From Paenibacillus typhae (GTDB taxonomy: Bacteria; Bacillota; Bacilli; Paenibacillales; Paenibacillaceae): a stretch of DNA of 64,000 nt. Each line of letters begins with the position of its first letter. Positions within the stretch are counted from its first letter, which is position 1. The stretch spans positions 1 to 64,000 of the forward strand of contig NZ_FNDX01000004.1 in the NCBI RefSeq assembly GCF_900099765.1. Direction: 5' to 3'. The notes beneath the pieces were generated by a model that was given only the letters and a program-made list of their open reading frames with translations, was not told the DNA's origin and searched no databases. Shown in pieces: positions 39,155 through 48,069 of the stretch. The translations under genes were made by a program, and so were the position numbers.

Positions 39155-39270
39155 TATGTTTATTTTAAAGTTTATTAGGTGGGATTGTATGCAATTTTTG
39201 CGGCCGGCGTTTGTGAAAAGAGGGGGATATAGTCGCTGCTGCGCGGAGCGTTTGGGCTTTCGGCCGCTGT

Positions 39271-39324
39271 TGTCTGTGGATTTCTTGATTTAATACCGCT
39301 GTCCGCGGTGGAAATCCACAGACA
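39271..39324. repeat. 14-base-arm inverted repeat in intergenic region
   Basis: TGTCTGTGGATTTC (39271-39284) and GAAATCCACAGACA (39311-39324) are perfect reverse complements around a 26-base GC-rich loop, inside a longer imperfect hairpin (GGAGCGTTTGG ... CCTCCACTCCGC). No gene is present between 39105 and 39745. The element precedes repeat array B. Confidence 0.75.
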
Positions 39325-39459
39325 AAGGCGGACGCTGACGCTCCTACAGCTCCAAACCTCCACTCCGCTGCTCCATCCCCTTTTTGGAAAGAACGCAAAG
39401 CACAAAAGATTGCTTACGGGGTGTTGGCAGGGGGAAACTAACAGCATAATTTTCAAATT

Positions 39460-39642
39460 AAGTGGAAAAAGGGAACTTATTTCTTCAGCAAACAACGTGA
39501 AAAGCATATTAGTTGGAAAAACGCTACTTAATTATAGCAATATCGGCCAATGTGGAGGTTATACAGGGAAATAAGTGGAGAATTTCCACCTAATCAGCTC
39601 AAATGCTGAAAAACGATCTATTTAGATGGCGATAATCCACTT
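39460..39642. repeat. four-unit degenerate repeat array B
   Basis: Units AAGTGGAAAAAGGGAACTTA (39460), TAGTTGGAAAAACGCTACTT (39510), AAGTGGAGAATTTCCACCTA (39573) and an inverted unit ending CCACTT at 39642 (ATCGCCATCT in reverse). Starts lie 50, 63 and 69 bases apart. The layout copies array A at 10838-11018 (51, 62, 67). No open frame spans it. Confidence 0.7.
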
Positions 39643-39656
39643 AGTTTACATACAAA

Positions 39657-39685
39657 CAGGCCATCCGGAACTTCCGGCTGGCCTG
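39657..39685 (-). terminator. terminator after the peptide-binding-like gene
   Basis: Stem CAGGCCA-CCGGAA / TTCCGG-TGGCCTG with one mismatch and a two-base loop, followed on the minus strand by TTTGTATG. It lies 60 bases past the stop codon. The U-run is short. Confidence 0.7.
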
Positions 39686-39745
39686 AATGATGTTGTTGCC
39701 CATTGTTCAGAGTGTTCCGGGCAAAAGTGAGTATGGTATGGCTGA

Positions 39746-41335
39746 TTATTTTAAATACCCTCTGGTAAACGCAATCGAGCCGTCAAAATCCACATAAACA
39801 TTATGAACATTCGGCTTTTTTAGAACATCCGCCACATAATAGTACAGCGGGAGGATGACCATGTCATCAATGAGCAATTTCTCGGCCTTGGCATACAGGC
39901 GCATCCGCTCGGCAGGGTCCTGCTTCTGCCGTGCCTGCAGGATATAACTGTCGTACTGTTTATGGCTCCAGCCGGAATCATTGTCCGCACTCCAGGATGT
40001 AAAGTACTTCAGGAACGCAGCAGGGTCATTGTAATCCGCTCTCCAGCCTGCTCTGGCCACCGTAAAGCTCTGGCTGTGGCGGTTGTCGAGCAGCTCGTTC
40101 CAGGCCTGAACTTCAACATTCGCCTTGATGCCCAGGTTTTCTTTCCAGCCGGAAACGATGATTGAGGCAATCAGCTCATGACCTTGCTCTGCATTCACAA
40201 TAATATTAAATTCCGGCAAACTGGTTAAGCCCTCTTCCTTCAGTCCCTCCTGCAGCAGCTTTTGGGCCGCTTTAACATCTTCTCTGAAATATCTGGAATC
40301 CTTAATTTCTGAACGGAAGGTTTGTTTAGCTCCGTGAATGGTTGGAGCAACATCTCCGTAAGCCGGAGTACCGTAAGGCAGGCCCTCGCGGTCAACCGCC
40401 ATTGCCAGCGCTTTACGTATCTTCACATTATTGAACGGAGCTTCGTTAACATTAAACTGGTAGTAGTATAAGCTGGCGTATGGAAAAGTATATTTTTCGG
40501 CGGTTATGAGGTCATAATAATCAATCCTTGTATTTTCACCGCTGCCGATCCAGTCGAGCCCGCCATTGAGATAAGCCTCAGTGTTCGATGGCTGACCTGC
40601 TGCCGGCCTGAGGAATTGGACCTCGGAGAACCGGATCTGCTTAGCTCCGTAATATCCGGAATTTTTGACCAGAACAATTTTGTTAGCATCCCAGGCTGTC
40701 AGTCTGAACGGGCCGTTGGTCACTATAGCCTTTGCGCTGGTTGCCCAGCCGGTATTGGCTTTAACCGCTGCTGCATTAAGCGGCAGATAAATATTCTCGG
40801 CCAGCATTTGAAGGAACGTGTAATTCGGGGCTGTCAGCGTCACCTGAAGAGTATGGTCATTCAACGCCTTGATTCCAACATTGGAGGCATCCTTCTGTTT
40901 GCCGTTGTGATAATTTTCAGCTCCGGCGATCATATACATTTTGAAGGCCATGCTGTTGTAGGACTGCGGAGACAATGCCCGCTTCCAGGCATATTCAAAA
41001 TCCGCTGCCTTTACAGGCTGTCCGTTGCTCCATTTGGCGCTGGTTCGCAGAGCAAAGGTATACGTTTTGCCACCGCCGGATATTTTCCAGGACTTCGCTA
41101 TTCCCGGCACGGCCTGTCCATTCTCATTCAAGCGCACCAGACCCTCGAACAAGCCTTTGATGACCGATGACTCCGTATCGTTGACGGTAAGTGCGGGATC
41201 AAGCAGACCCGGGATAACGTCTACGCCAATTCTGAACACCTGCTTGCTTCCTTCTGCTGAGACCTTTCCCTCCTCCGTAATTCCTAAGCTAAAAAGCAAT
41301 CCCAATGCCAAAAGCACATGAAGCAGCTTCTTCAT
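39746..41335 (-). CDS. orphan oligopeptide-binding-like protein (family 5)
   Basis: An extracellular solute-binding family 5 (OppA-like) protein of 529 residues. The N-terminal signal (MKKLLHVLLALGLLFSLG) is not followed by a cysteine, so there is no lipobox. The mature part has the family pattern: PGLLDPALTVND, LFEGLVRLNENG, PGIAKSWKISGGGKTYTF, SNGQPVKAADFEYAWKRAL and YYQFNVNEAPFNNVKIRKALA. No Opp permease or ATPase genes lie nearby. It could be a secreted binding protein, a signalling receptor, or a partner for a transporter encoded elsewhere. It is transcribed alone, with a terminator at its end. Confidence 0.88.
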   Translation of the reverse strand: MKKLLHVLLALGLLFSLGITEEGKVSAEGSKQVFRIGVDVIPGLLDPALTVNDTESSVIKGLFEGLVRLNENGQAVPGIAKSWKISGGGKTYTFALRTSAKWSNGQPVKAADFEYAWKRALSPQSYNSMAFKMYMIAGAENYHNGKQKDASNVGIKALNDHTLQVTLTAPNYTFLQMLAENIYLPLNAAAVKANTGWATSAKAIVTNGPFRLTAWDANKIVLVKNSGYYGAKQIRFSEVQFLRPAAGQPSNTEAYLNGGLDWIGSGENTRIDYYDLITAEKYTFPYASLYYYQFNVNEAPFNNVKIRKALAMAVDREGLPYGTPAYGDVAPTIHGAKQTFRSEIKDSRYFREDVKAAQKLLQEGLKEEGLTSLPEFNIIVNAEQGHELIASIIVSGWKENLGIKANVEVQAWNELLDNRHSQSFTVARAGWRADYNDPAAFLKYFTSWSADNDSGWSHKQYDSYILQARQKQDPAERMRLYAKAEKLLIDDMVILPLYYYVADVLKKPNVHNVYVDFDGSIAFTRGYLK

Positions 41336-41418
41336 CTATGATTCTCCTCTTCCCTGTAAAATCAAACCAATACTACCATCTTATCATGTAACAATACATT
41401 CAGATAGAATAAGAAATA

Positions 41419-41451
41419 GCCTTTCATAGAGTTCATGAACTCATGAAAGGC
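41419..41451 (-). terminator. terminator after the esterase gene
   Basis: Stem GCCTTTCAT-AGTTC / GAACT-ATGAAAGGC, followed on the minus strand by TATTTCTTATT. It closes the GH65-pgmB-esterase transcript. Confidence 0.8.
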
Positions 41452-41477
41452 CGGAATACCAGCTATTAAAGAATTGT

Positions 41478-42275
41478 CTATCTGCTGTAACCGTTCATCT
41501 GCAGCCAGGAAGCACAGGCGTTGGTCCAGCTTCGGGTATGAGGCTCCTCTTCAGCTAATCCAAGGCCGTGTTCGCCGTGAGCGTATACATGCAGATCGAA
41601 CGGTATCTGCTGACGGCGCAGCGCCGAAGCAAGCAGCAGGCTGTTCTCCACCGGTACGGCGTCATCATCTGCAGTATGCCAGAGGAACGCAGGTGGTGTA
41701 TCAGGCGTGACTTGCAGTTCTCCGCTAAGACGGCGGATCAGCTCTTCTGACGGGTTATCGCCAAGCAGGTTGGTCCTGGACCCTTCATGTGTCACACCAT
41801 CCGTCATGGAAATTACCGGGTAGCACAGGATGGAGAAGTCGGGACGGCAGGACTGGCGTTCCAGCGCCTCCTCTGCTTCCAGGTTTCCCCTGTCAAACAG
41901 CCCCGATGCGGTAGAAGCCAGATGTCCGCCGGCGGAGAACCCCAGAATGCCGACTCTCTCCGGGTCGACCCCGTACTCCCCGGCATGGAAGCGGATCGTA
42001 CGCAGCGCCCTCTGGGCATCCTCCAGGGCACTCGGATATTGATAAGGAGCCACGCGGTAGCGCAGCACAAATGCAGAGATACCCAGTGTATTCAGCCACT
42101 CCGCCACCGGGCCTCCTTCATGATCAGCACGCAGCCAGTAAGCGCCGCCGGGACAGATCAGCACCGCAGCGTTGCTGCTGCCTTCCACCAGATACGGCGT
42201 AATTGCAGGGCAGTCCTCATCACTTGTTCCCAGCGCTCCCGGAGCCCCCTCCGGCCATAATAATAACGTTTCCAT
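41478..42275 (-). CDS. alpha/beta hydrolase, acetyl-esterase-like
   Basis: A cytosolic alpha/beta-hydrolase of 265 residues, similar in layout to acetyl-xylan or carbohydrate esterases. The oxyanion segment is LICPGGAYWLRADHEG, the nucleophile is Ser114 in GFSAGGH, the acid is in HTADDDAVPVENS, and the His is in YAHGEHGLGLAE. There is no signal peptide. It follows pgmB by 74 bases on the same strand, so it may remove acetyl groups from imported sugars used by the GH65 enzymes; that link is inferred from position only. The second ATG is chosen because GAGGG lies 6 bases before it. Confidence 0.85.
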   Translation of the reverse strand: METLLLWPEGAPGALGTSDEDCPAITPYLVEGSSNAAVLICPGGAYWLRADHEGGPVAEWLNTLGISAFVLRYRVAPYQYPSALEDAQRALRTIRFHAGEYGVDPERVGILGFSAGGHLASTASGLFDRGNLEAEEALERQSCRPDFSILCYPVISMTDGVTHEGSRTNLLGDNPSEELIRRLSGELQVTPDTPPAFLWHTADDDAVPVENSLLLASALRRQQIPFDLHVYAHGEHGLGLAEEEPHTRSWTNACASWLQMNGYSR

Positions 42276-42349
42276 CTGCATCCCTCAGGCTTTCCTTCAA
42301 TGATAGAATATTGGGGTTACAGTTCCCCGACTATTAGTCTATCAAGCCC

Positions 42350-42994
42350 CTATAATTCATGCAATCCGGAAATGACAATATCTGCCTCGCCCAGCACCTC
42401 TGGCCTGCCGATGCCGATTACCCGCATCCCTGCGGCTTTGCCGGCGGCGACGCCTGCTTCGGCATCCTCGAACACTACACATTCGCCGGGCTGCAGGCCC
42501 AATTCCTGTGAGGCTATAAGGAACACCTCCGGGTCCGGCTTGGCTCTGGACACCTTATTGCCGTCCACTACAGCATCAAAGAGGCCGGCAATGTTCAGTT
42601 TATCCAGAATGAACAGCGCGTTTTTGCTGGCTGAGCCCAAGGCGATGCCGATACCGCTGTCATGCAGCCTGTTCAGGTAAGAGCGGACACCCGGCAGCAG
42701 TTCCGCTTCATCGAGCCGCGAGATGTACTCTACATAAAGGCGGTTCTTCTTGTCAGCCATAGCAAGCTTCTCCGCATCAGTGAATTCCAGACGACCTATC
42801 TCCAGCAGAATATCAAGCGATCTCATCCGGCTTACACCTTTAAGGCGTTCATTATCCGCTTCTGTAAAATCAAAACCGAGCTCTGACGCGAGTGACCTCC
42901 AGGCCAGATAATGATATTTGGCTGTATCCACAATGACTCCATCCAGATCAAATATTGCACCTTTCATTTGCTTCAGCATGCTGTAATCCGGCAT
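42350..42994 (-). CDS. pgmB: beta-phosphoglucomutase
   Basis: A HAD-superfamily mutase of 214 residues that converts beta-glucose 1-phosphate, the product of inverting disaccharide phosphorylases, into glucose 6-phosphate. The catalytic aspartates are Asp16 and Asp18 in FDLDGVIVDT. The cap contains ERLKGVSRMRSLDILLE, typical of PgmB, and later motifs are LGSASKN, SRAKPDPEVFL and VFEDAEAGVAAGKAAG. It lies 48 bases after the GH65 genes, the classical partner arrangement. Confidence 0.95.
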   Translation of the reverse strand: MPDYSMLKQMKGAIFDLDGVIVDTAKYHYLAWRSLASELGFDFTEADNERLKGVSRMRSLDILLEIGRLEFTDAEKLAMADKKNRLYVEYISRLDEAELLPGVRSYLNRLHDSGIGIALGSASKNALFILDKLNIAGLFDAVVDGNKVSRAKPDPEVFLIASQELGLQPGECVVFEDAEAGVAAGKAAGMRVIGIGRPEVLGEADIVISGLHEL

Positions 42995-43042
42995 ACATTC
43001 ATGACCTCCCTGTTGTTACTTTAACTTGATTACCGCCAGCTG

Positions 43043-45361
43043 TTATTCAGCAGCAATAGCATTGTCAATACCATTGGCACCCGCAGCGGCAGCCCCCGCC
43101 GCCCGCAGTGTCAGCTCCGCTCCGGGGCGGCATAGCTGGTCTGCGCTGCCGGGCGAGCATACCATAAGAGCGTCCCTGTTACCTGCCGCAGCGCTAACCG
43201 TTATCTCCTCCCGGCTGACTCTAAGCCGGAAGCTGTCACCCCGCAGGCTCAGCGGCAGCTCTACTGCCGTCCATTGCTCAGGCAGCGCTGGCTTCACCTG
43301 CAGCGTCTTCCCGTCAAACTGCACGCCGGCAAAGCCGAGCACCGCCGCCATCCAGGCTCCTCCGTTCGCAGCCGGATGCGTTCCGCCGATATACAAATCC
43401 CCGACATACTGCTTGGATTCTCCGGTCAAATCCACAGTAGCGGTACGCATAAAGTAAGGGTATCCCCAGTCGGGTGAACCGATATCTGCCGCTACCAGCG
43501 CATAGATACACGGGCTTAGGCTGGAACCGTGCTCGGTCCGCGGTTCATAGTACTCCCAGTTGGCCTGCTTGACCGCTCTGGAATATGAGCTTTTGAACAC
43601 ATTCAGCATCAGCACAACATCAGCCTGCTTCAGAATGGTAGTCGTAGTCGCAAGCCCGTTGCCACCGCCCAAGTATTCATTAGGGTGGAGCACCCGAGCC
43701 TTCAGCTCTGCCAGCGGAATATCCTCCAGCTTAAAGTATCGGTCAAACTGCTCGATGAGCAGGGTGTCCGGGTCAGGCTGCGGAACGAAGAAGGACTCCA
43801 GCATTTCCTGGAATTCCTTCAAAAAAGGTCCCTCCGCGAATTGTAAGGCCAGCCGGTGATACTGCTCCGGATACATGATCTGCAGCAGCTCCGCACACTC
43901 CAGCGCCACCTCCAGTGTCCGGCGCACCAGGGCATTTGTAAATGCATTGTTATTGACACGCTCATGGTACTCGTCAGGACCGGTAACATCCAGAATTTCA
44001 TAGCGCCGCTTAACCGGATTATAATAGGCATAGGAATAGAAGAATCGGGCACACTCCCAGATCACCTCGGCCCCGCCGTCCAAAAGCAGACTTTCATCCC
44101 CGGTGAACGATACATACTGCCAGATGCCGTGGACAACATCCGCGCTGATATGTACCTGCTTATCCCGGAAATAGGTGCGCATCGGCCGGCCTGTGAATAC
44201 ATCGTTAACATTAAAAAGCGTACAGGCATCGTCGCCCGTATCCTGGCTCTCCCAGGCGTAAAAGGCGCCATGGCAACCATATTCAGCCGCCTTCCGCCGC
44301 GCACCGTCCAGTGTATGAACCCGGTACATCAGCAGATTGCGGGCTGTGCCAGGGTCGGTGTGCAGGAAAAAGGGCAGCATGAACATCTCCGTGTCCCAGA
44401 ACACTGCGCCTTTGTACACCTGACCGGACAGCCCTCTCGCCGGAATGGATACCTTCTCCGATCCGGTCGGAGCAATGATCAGCAGCTGATAGATGCTGTA
44501 TCTGAGCGCTAACTGCGCGGTGTCGTCCCCTTCAATGAGGCAGTCACTCTGCTTCCAGCGTTTTGCCCAGGCCTTACAGTGGGCAGCAAGCAGCTGTTCA
44601 TATCCGGCTGCTTCCGCTGTACGGACATTCTGCACAGCCAATACGGCCGGATCGCTGCAGTCCAGCTCTGTATAGACAGCCGCATATTTAAACCACTCGT
44701 AAACCGCTCCGGCCTTGATGTCAAAAGCAATGAACCGGCGTGCACCCTCCCACGCCGTTTCCTGCGTTTCAAATCCGTGCACAGTCATTTCTGCCACCGC
44801 CACCCGCAGGTTAAGCTCACCTGTTACCGCTGTAGACAGAAGTACTCCTTCAATAGACTGCTCCTGCAGTCCGTATAAATGCGGGCCATTAATATCCCAC
44901 ACCTCACTGTCAATGCCCGTCTCCAGCTCAATCCGGCAGTCTGACGTGGCAACCAGGCTAAACCTGGCCGCCAGCCCATGCAGCTGATCCATGCTGACGA
45001 AGCGCTCAGCGGTAAAAGTCAGCTCGCCTCCGCTGATGCTGTATACCGTCTCACGCTTGTGCACCGCCGCAGAAATATTCAGCTCCTGCCTGTGCGACAG
45101 CGGCTCTGCATTAAGTACTCCCAGCCTTTCACCGTTGCAGCGGAGTCTGGTGAACAGCGGGTTCGGCGCATTTACCGGCTCCCGCCATTTTCCTCCGGAC
45201 TGATCGTATACTCCGGCAAGCGTAATTGCAGCAAGCTGCTCTTTCCCGAATTCCTCCAGCGTTCCGCGGCAGCCCATATAGCCGTTTCCGGTCATATATT
45301 TATTGCCGTTCGTAACGATATGCTCCCGGCTGAATTCACGGTCCTCTACCATCCAGCTCAT
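43043..45361 (-). CDS. GH65 disaccharide phosphorylase, kojibiose/nigerose-like
   Basis: A glycoside hydrolase family 65 phosphorylase of 772 residues. An N-terminal beta-sandwich (1-about 260) and linker lead to an (alpha/alpha)6 barrel with the catalytic acid in VTGPDEYHERVNNNA and a C-terminal beta-sheet domain. The substrate loop reads YYEPRTEHGSSLSPCIYALV and is followed by DLYIGGTHPAANGG, a pattern seen in kojibiose- and nigerose-type enzymes rather than maltose phosphorylase. It yields beta-glucose 1-phosphate for PgmB. Its ATG overlaps the stop of the preceding GH65 gene (ATGA). The linkage specificity is a judgement, not proven. Confidence 0.85.
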   Translation of the reverse strand: MSWMVEDREFSREHIVTNGNKYMTGNGYMGCRGTLEEFGKEQLAAITLAGVYDQSGGKWREPVNAPNPLFTRLRCNGERLGVLNAEPLSHRQELNISAAVHKRETVYSISGGELTFTAERFVSMDQLHGLAARFSLVATSDCRIELETGIDSEVWDINGPHLYGLQEQSIEGVLLSTAVTGELNLRVAVAEMTVHGFETQETAWEGARRFIAFDIKAGAVYEWFKYAAVYTELDCSDPAVLAVQNVRTAEAAGYEQLLAAHCKAWAKRWKQSDCLIEGDDTAQLALRYSIYQLLIIAPTGSEKVSIPARGLSGQVYKGAVFWDTEMFMLPFFLHTDPGTARNLLMYRVHTLDGARRKAAEYGCHGAFYAWESQDTGDDACTLFNVNDVFTGRPMRTYFRDKQVHISADVVHGIWQYVSFTGDESLLLDGGAEVIWECARFFYSYAYYNPVKRRYEILDVTGPDEYHERVNNNAFTNALVRRTLEVALECAELLQIMYPEQYHRLALQFAEGPFLKEFQEMLESFFVPQPDPDTLLIEQFDRYFKLEDIPLAELKARVLHPNEYLGGGNGLATTTTILKQADVVLMLNVFKSSYSRAVKQANWEYYEPRTEHGSSLSPCIYALVAADIGSPDWGYPYFMRTATVDLTGESKQYVGDLYIGGTHPAANGGAWMAAVLGFAGVQFDGKTLQVKPALPEQWTAVELPLSLRGDSFRLRVSREEITVSAAAGNRDALMVCSPGSADQLCRPGAELTLRAAGAAAAGANGIDNAIAAE

Positions 45362-47664
45362 CCGGCCACCACCCCTTCAGCTAGCGGAAGGCTTACAATG
45401 TCCGGACCAACGCTCACCCGCTGGCCGTACACCATCATTTCTGTGCCGCCGCCTGAAACCGCCTGTAGCTGTATCCCCTTTTGCCCAACCTCTACACGGA
45501 CCAGTACTCCTTCATACTGTACATGGAAGCTGTAGGACGTCCAGCGCTCAGGCAGCGTTGGACTGAAGCTGAGCCGCTCTGCGTCTGAACGCATACCGCC
45601 GAACCCGTAAACGATATTCATCCAGGCCGCAGCAATCGAGGTGGTATGCAGTCCCTCACGGGTATTGCGGTTATAATTATCCAGATCCAGCCGGGTGGCG
45701 AATTCAAAGAAACGGTATGCCTCATCATGCTTGCCGAGCTCACTGGCGAGAATCGAGTGAATGGACGGTGACAGCGAGGATTCGTGAATACAGCGCGGCT
45801 CATAATAATCATAATTGGCCAGCTTGGCTTCTCTGGTGAATTCACTGTTATACAGAAACATGAACATCAGCACATCAGGCTGCTTGATCATGTCATAGCG
45901 GTACAGCCGGTCATAGGACCAGTTCGAATACAGCGGAAATTCCGTCACCGGAATAGAGTGGATATCCATATGAGGCATATCAAAGAAACCGTCATGCTCC
46001 TCATAGACCCCGCTGGCCGGATCAGCCGGAATCTTCATATGCTCGGCTTTACTTGCCCAGTCTGCCAGTTCATCATCCCGGAGCCCGGTCAGGGCGGCCA
46101 GCTGGGCAAACCGCTCCGGCACAGACTCCCGCATTTCAGCCAGTGCGTCTCCTGTGTACTCGAACAGCTTTTTGGCCATCAGATTGATATAGCAGTTATT
46201 ATTCACCATCAGCTGAAATTCATCTGGACCCATTACGCCAAAATACCCGTACTTCCCGCTGCGCGCTCCCCACTGTCCGCGGGTGGCATAAAACCGGCTG
46301 ATCTGAATCAGCATCTCGGCGCCTTTACTGTAGAGAAACTCCTTATCACCCGTATTTTTTACATAATGCCAGATGCCGTAGGAGACAGCCGTCCCGACAT
46401 GCAGCTGCAGATTGGAGTGCTGCCACAGGTCACAGCTTTCCGTTCCGTCAATGGTCGCTATCGGATAGCAGGCTCCCTCACAATCCACATCCCTGGCCCT
46501 CTGCATCGCCTCAGGCAGCGTCTTATAGCGAAATTCCAGCAGGCTGCGGGCTGCCTTAGGATTGTTAAACAGATAAAACGGCAGACAGTAAGATTCCGTA
46601 TCCCAGAAGGCCAGCCCCCGGTATGCTTCGCCTGTCAGGCCCTTCGCCCCGATGTTATAGCCCGGATGGTCGCCGTGGTACGTCTGGTACAGCTGGAAGA
46701 TACAGAATCGGATGCCCTGCTGGTTCTCCGGATCCCCTTCAATGCAAATGTCACTGGTTTCCCAGATTTCTTTCCAGTAAACGGCCTGGGCCTCAAACAC
46801 ATTCTCTGCTTCTAGCCCTGCTGCCGCTGATGCAAGCTTCATGCCTTCTTCCCAGAGCTGTTCTTGACTGCGCGCATTCCCGGTGTCCGCACAATTGACG
46901 GCAAGCTTCGTATAATGAATCCTTTCTCCTTCTATTAAAGGCAGCCTAAAGGACTGGCCCGCGAACCTGTCACGCTCTACCGCACACGGGTTCAGTTCAG
47001 CCGGAGAATGCAGGACAAAGCCGGAGAACAGTCTATTGCCGGTAGTCAGCGTTTCAGCCATAATTGCCGTAATTCCTCCCGCAGAGCCGCTGCGCAGGCT
47101 TCTCCACATACTTTGGCCCCGCTCCTCATGGACTGCCCCGAAATCAAGCCCAGTACACACCTGCACCTCACCCGTGAAATTAAGCGGCTCAAAAGCCACC
47201 TGCTGCAGCCCAAGATGTGACATCGTCATGCTGACCAGCCGGGTGAACGTGATCTTCAGCTCTTTTCCGCTCTCCAGTACCCATACGAATTGACGGCAGT
47301 AAGTACCGGTACGGAAATCCAGCCTGCGGCTGAAGCCCATCACCTTACTGTGAGCCAGATCCAGCTGTTCGCCGTCAACAGTAATCCGGGTATATAGCCA
47401 GTCCACTGCATTCACCATATAACGCAGCGAGCGGATGATCCCTTTGTAGTGGTTGCCGATGGCGTGCTCTTCATATAATCCGTTAAAATAGCTGCCCAGC
47501 AGCGTATCGCCAGAGTACCCCTCCTCCGGATAGCCGCGCACCCCCATGTATTCATTGCCCAGCGAAAAAATCGACTCCGATACTCTGTTCCGCTCCGGAT
47601 CAAAGCCTTCTTCGATTACTGCCCACGGATCCACCTTTAAATATTTATCCGCTACTTTAGCCAT
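45358..47664 (-). CDS. GH65 disaccharide phosphorylase, maltose-phosphorylase-like loop
   Basis: A second GH65 phosphorylase, 768 residues, with the same domain order. The catalytic acid is in VMGPDEFQLMVNNNC and the substrate loop reads EPRCIHESSLSPSIHSILAS followed by REGLHTTSIAAAWMN, a pattern known from maltose phosphorylases. The two enzymes therefore probably cleave different alpha-glucosides. ATG at 47664 (MAKVADKYLKVDPW) follows GGAGAAATCAGAC; the longer frame has no ribosome site. It is the first gene of the GH65-GH65-pgmB-esterase unit. No dedicated transporter adjoins it; sugar ABC locus 2 lies beyond the orphan binding-protein gene. Confidence 0.88.
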   Translation of the reverse strand: MAKVADKYLKVDPWAVIEEGFDPERNRVSESIFSLGNEYMGVRGYPEEGYSGDTLLGSYFNGLYEEHAIGNHYKGIIRSLRYMVNAVDWLYTRITVDGEQLDLAHSKVMGFSRRLDFRTGTYCRQFVWVLESGKELKITFTRLVSMTMSHLGLQQVAFEPLNFTGEVQVCTGLDFGAVHEERGQSMWRSLRSGSAGGITAIMAETLTTGNRLFSGFVLHSPAELNPCAVERDRFAGQSFRLPLIEGERIHYTKLAVNCADTGNARSQEQLWEEGMKLASAAAGLEAENVFEAQAVYWKEIWETSDICIEGDPENQQGIRFCIFQLYQTYHGDHPGYNIGAKGLTGEAYRGLAFWDTESYCLPFYLFNNPKAARSLLEFRYKTLPEAMQRARDVDCEGACYPIATIDGTESCDLWQHSNLQLHVGTAVSYGIWHYVKNTGDKEFLYSKGAEMLIQISRFYATRGQWGARSGKYGYFGVMGPDEFQLMVNNNCYINLMAKKLFEYTGDALAEMRESVPERFAQLAALTGLRDDELADWASKAEHMKIPADPASGVYEEHDGFFDMPHMDIHSIPVTEFPLYSNWSYDRLYRYDMIKQPDVLMFMFLYNSEFTREAKLANYDYYEPRCIHESSLSPSIHSILASELGKHDEAYRFFEFATRLDLDNYNRNTREGLHTTSIAAAWMNIVYGFGGMRSDAERLSFSPTLPERWTSYSFHVQYEGVLVRVEVGQKGIQLQAVSGGGTEMMVYGQRVSVGPDIVSLPLAEGVVAG

Positions 47665-47840
47665 GTCTGATTTCTCCTTCTCCGTTTTTTGATGCACGCC
47701 ATAAGCGTACCTTCCATCTCTAAGCGGGCCAATGTCAGGCTGTAACGGAGTTATGTGTATTTTTACGGAGTTGAATAAAATCCCCATTTCACAATATAAT
47801 CTATAAGAAATGTCTCCTTTCTTCCACAAAACGCAAAATA

Positions 47841-47877
47841 ACCGCCTCCCAACAATTGTGCTAATTGGGAACCGGCT
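47841..47877. repeat. imperfect inverted repeat in the GH65/fnr divergent region
   Basis: ACCGCCTCCCAA and TTGGGAACCGGCT pair imperfectly around CAATTGTGC. It lies in the 405-base region between the GH65 operon and fnr, upstream of a candidate minus-strand TTGTGG-18-TATAGA promoter for the GH65 genes, and could be an operator. No regulator gene is adjacent. Confidence 0.4.
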
Positions 47878-47949
47878 GTTATAATAGACGAATATATATG
47901 GATTTTTCCCCTGTCACGGTGAAAAACGTATCAATTCTCACATATCCGA

Positions 47950-47965
47950 AGTGAAAATTATCACA
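47950..47965 (+). promoter_or_regulatory. Fnr box upstream of fnr
   Basis: AGTGAAAATTATCACA matches TGTGA-N6-TCACA at 9 of 10 fixed positions, 120 bases before the fnr start. The best -10 (TATAAT, 48025-48030) is about 70 bases downstream of the centre, further than the usual -41.5 arrangement, so autoregulation is suggested but the geometry is not standard. Confidence 0.6.
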
Positions 47966-48069
47966 ATGTTAAAAATTCGACACTTTTTCGCGAAAATTTT
48001 TAACCATAAAGAGGAATTACCATGTATAATTAATTTAAAATTTACTGAAAAACTGAGGGAATAAAGGGG

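Noticed and set aside
39460..39642. CRISPR array
   Set aside because: Units vary at many positions and spacers differ in length; there is no leader and no cas gene.
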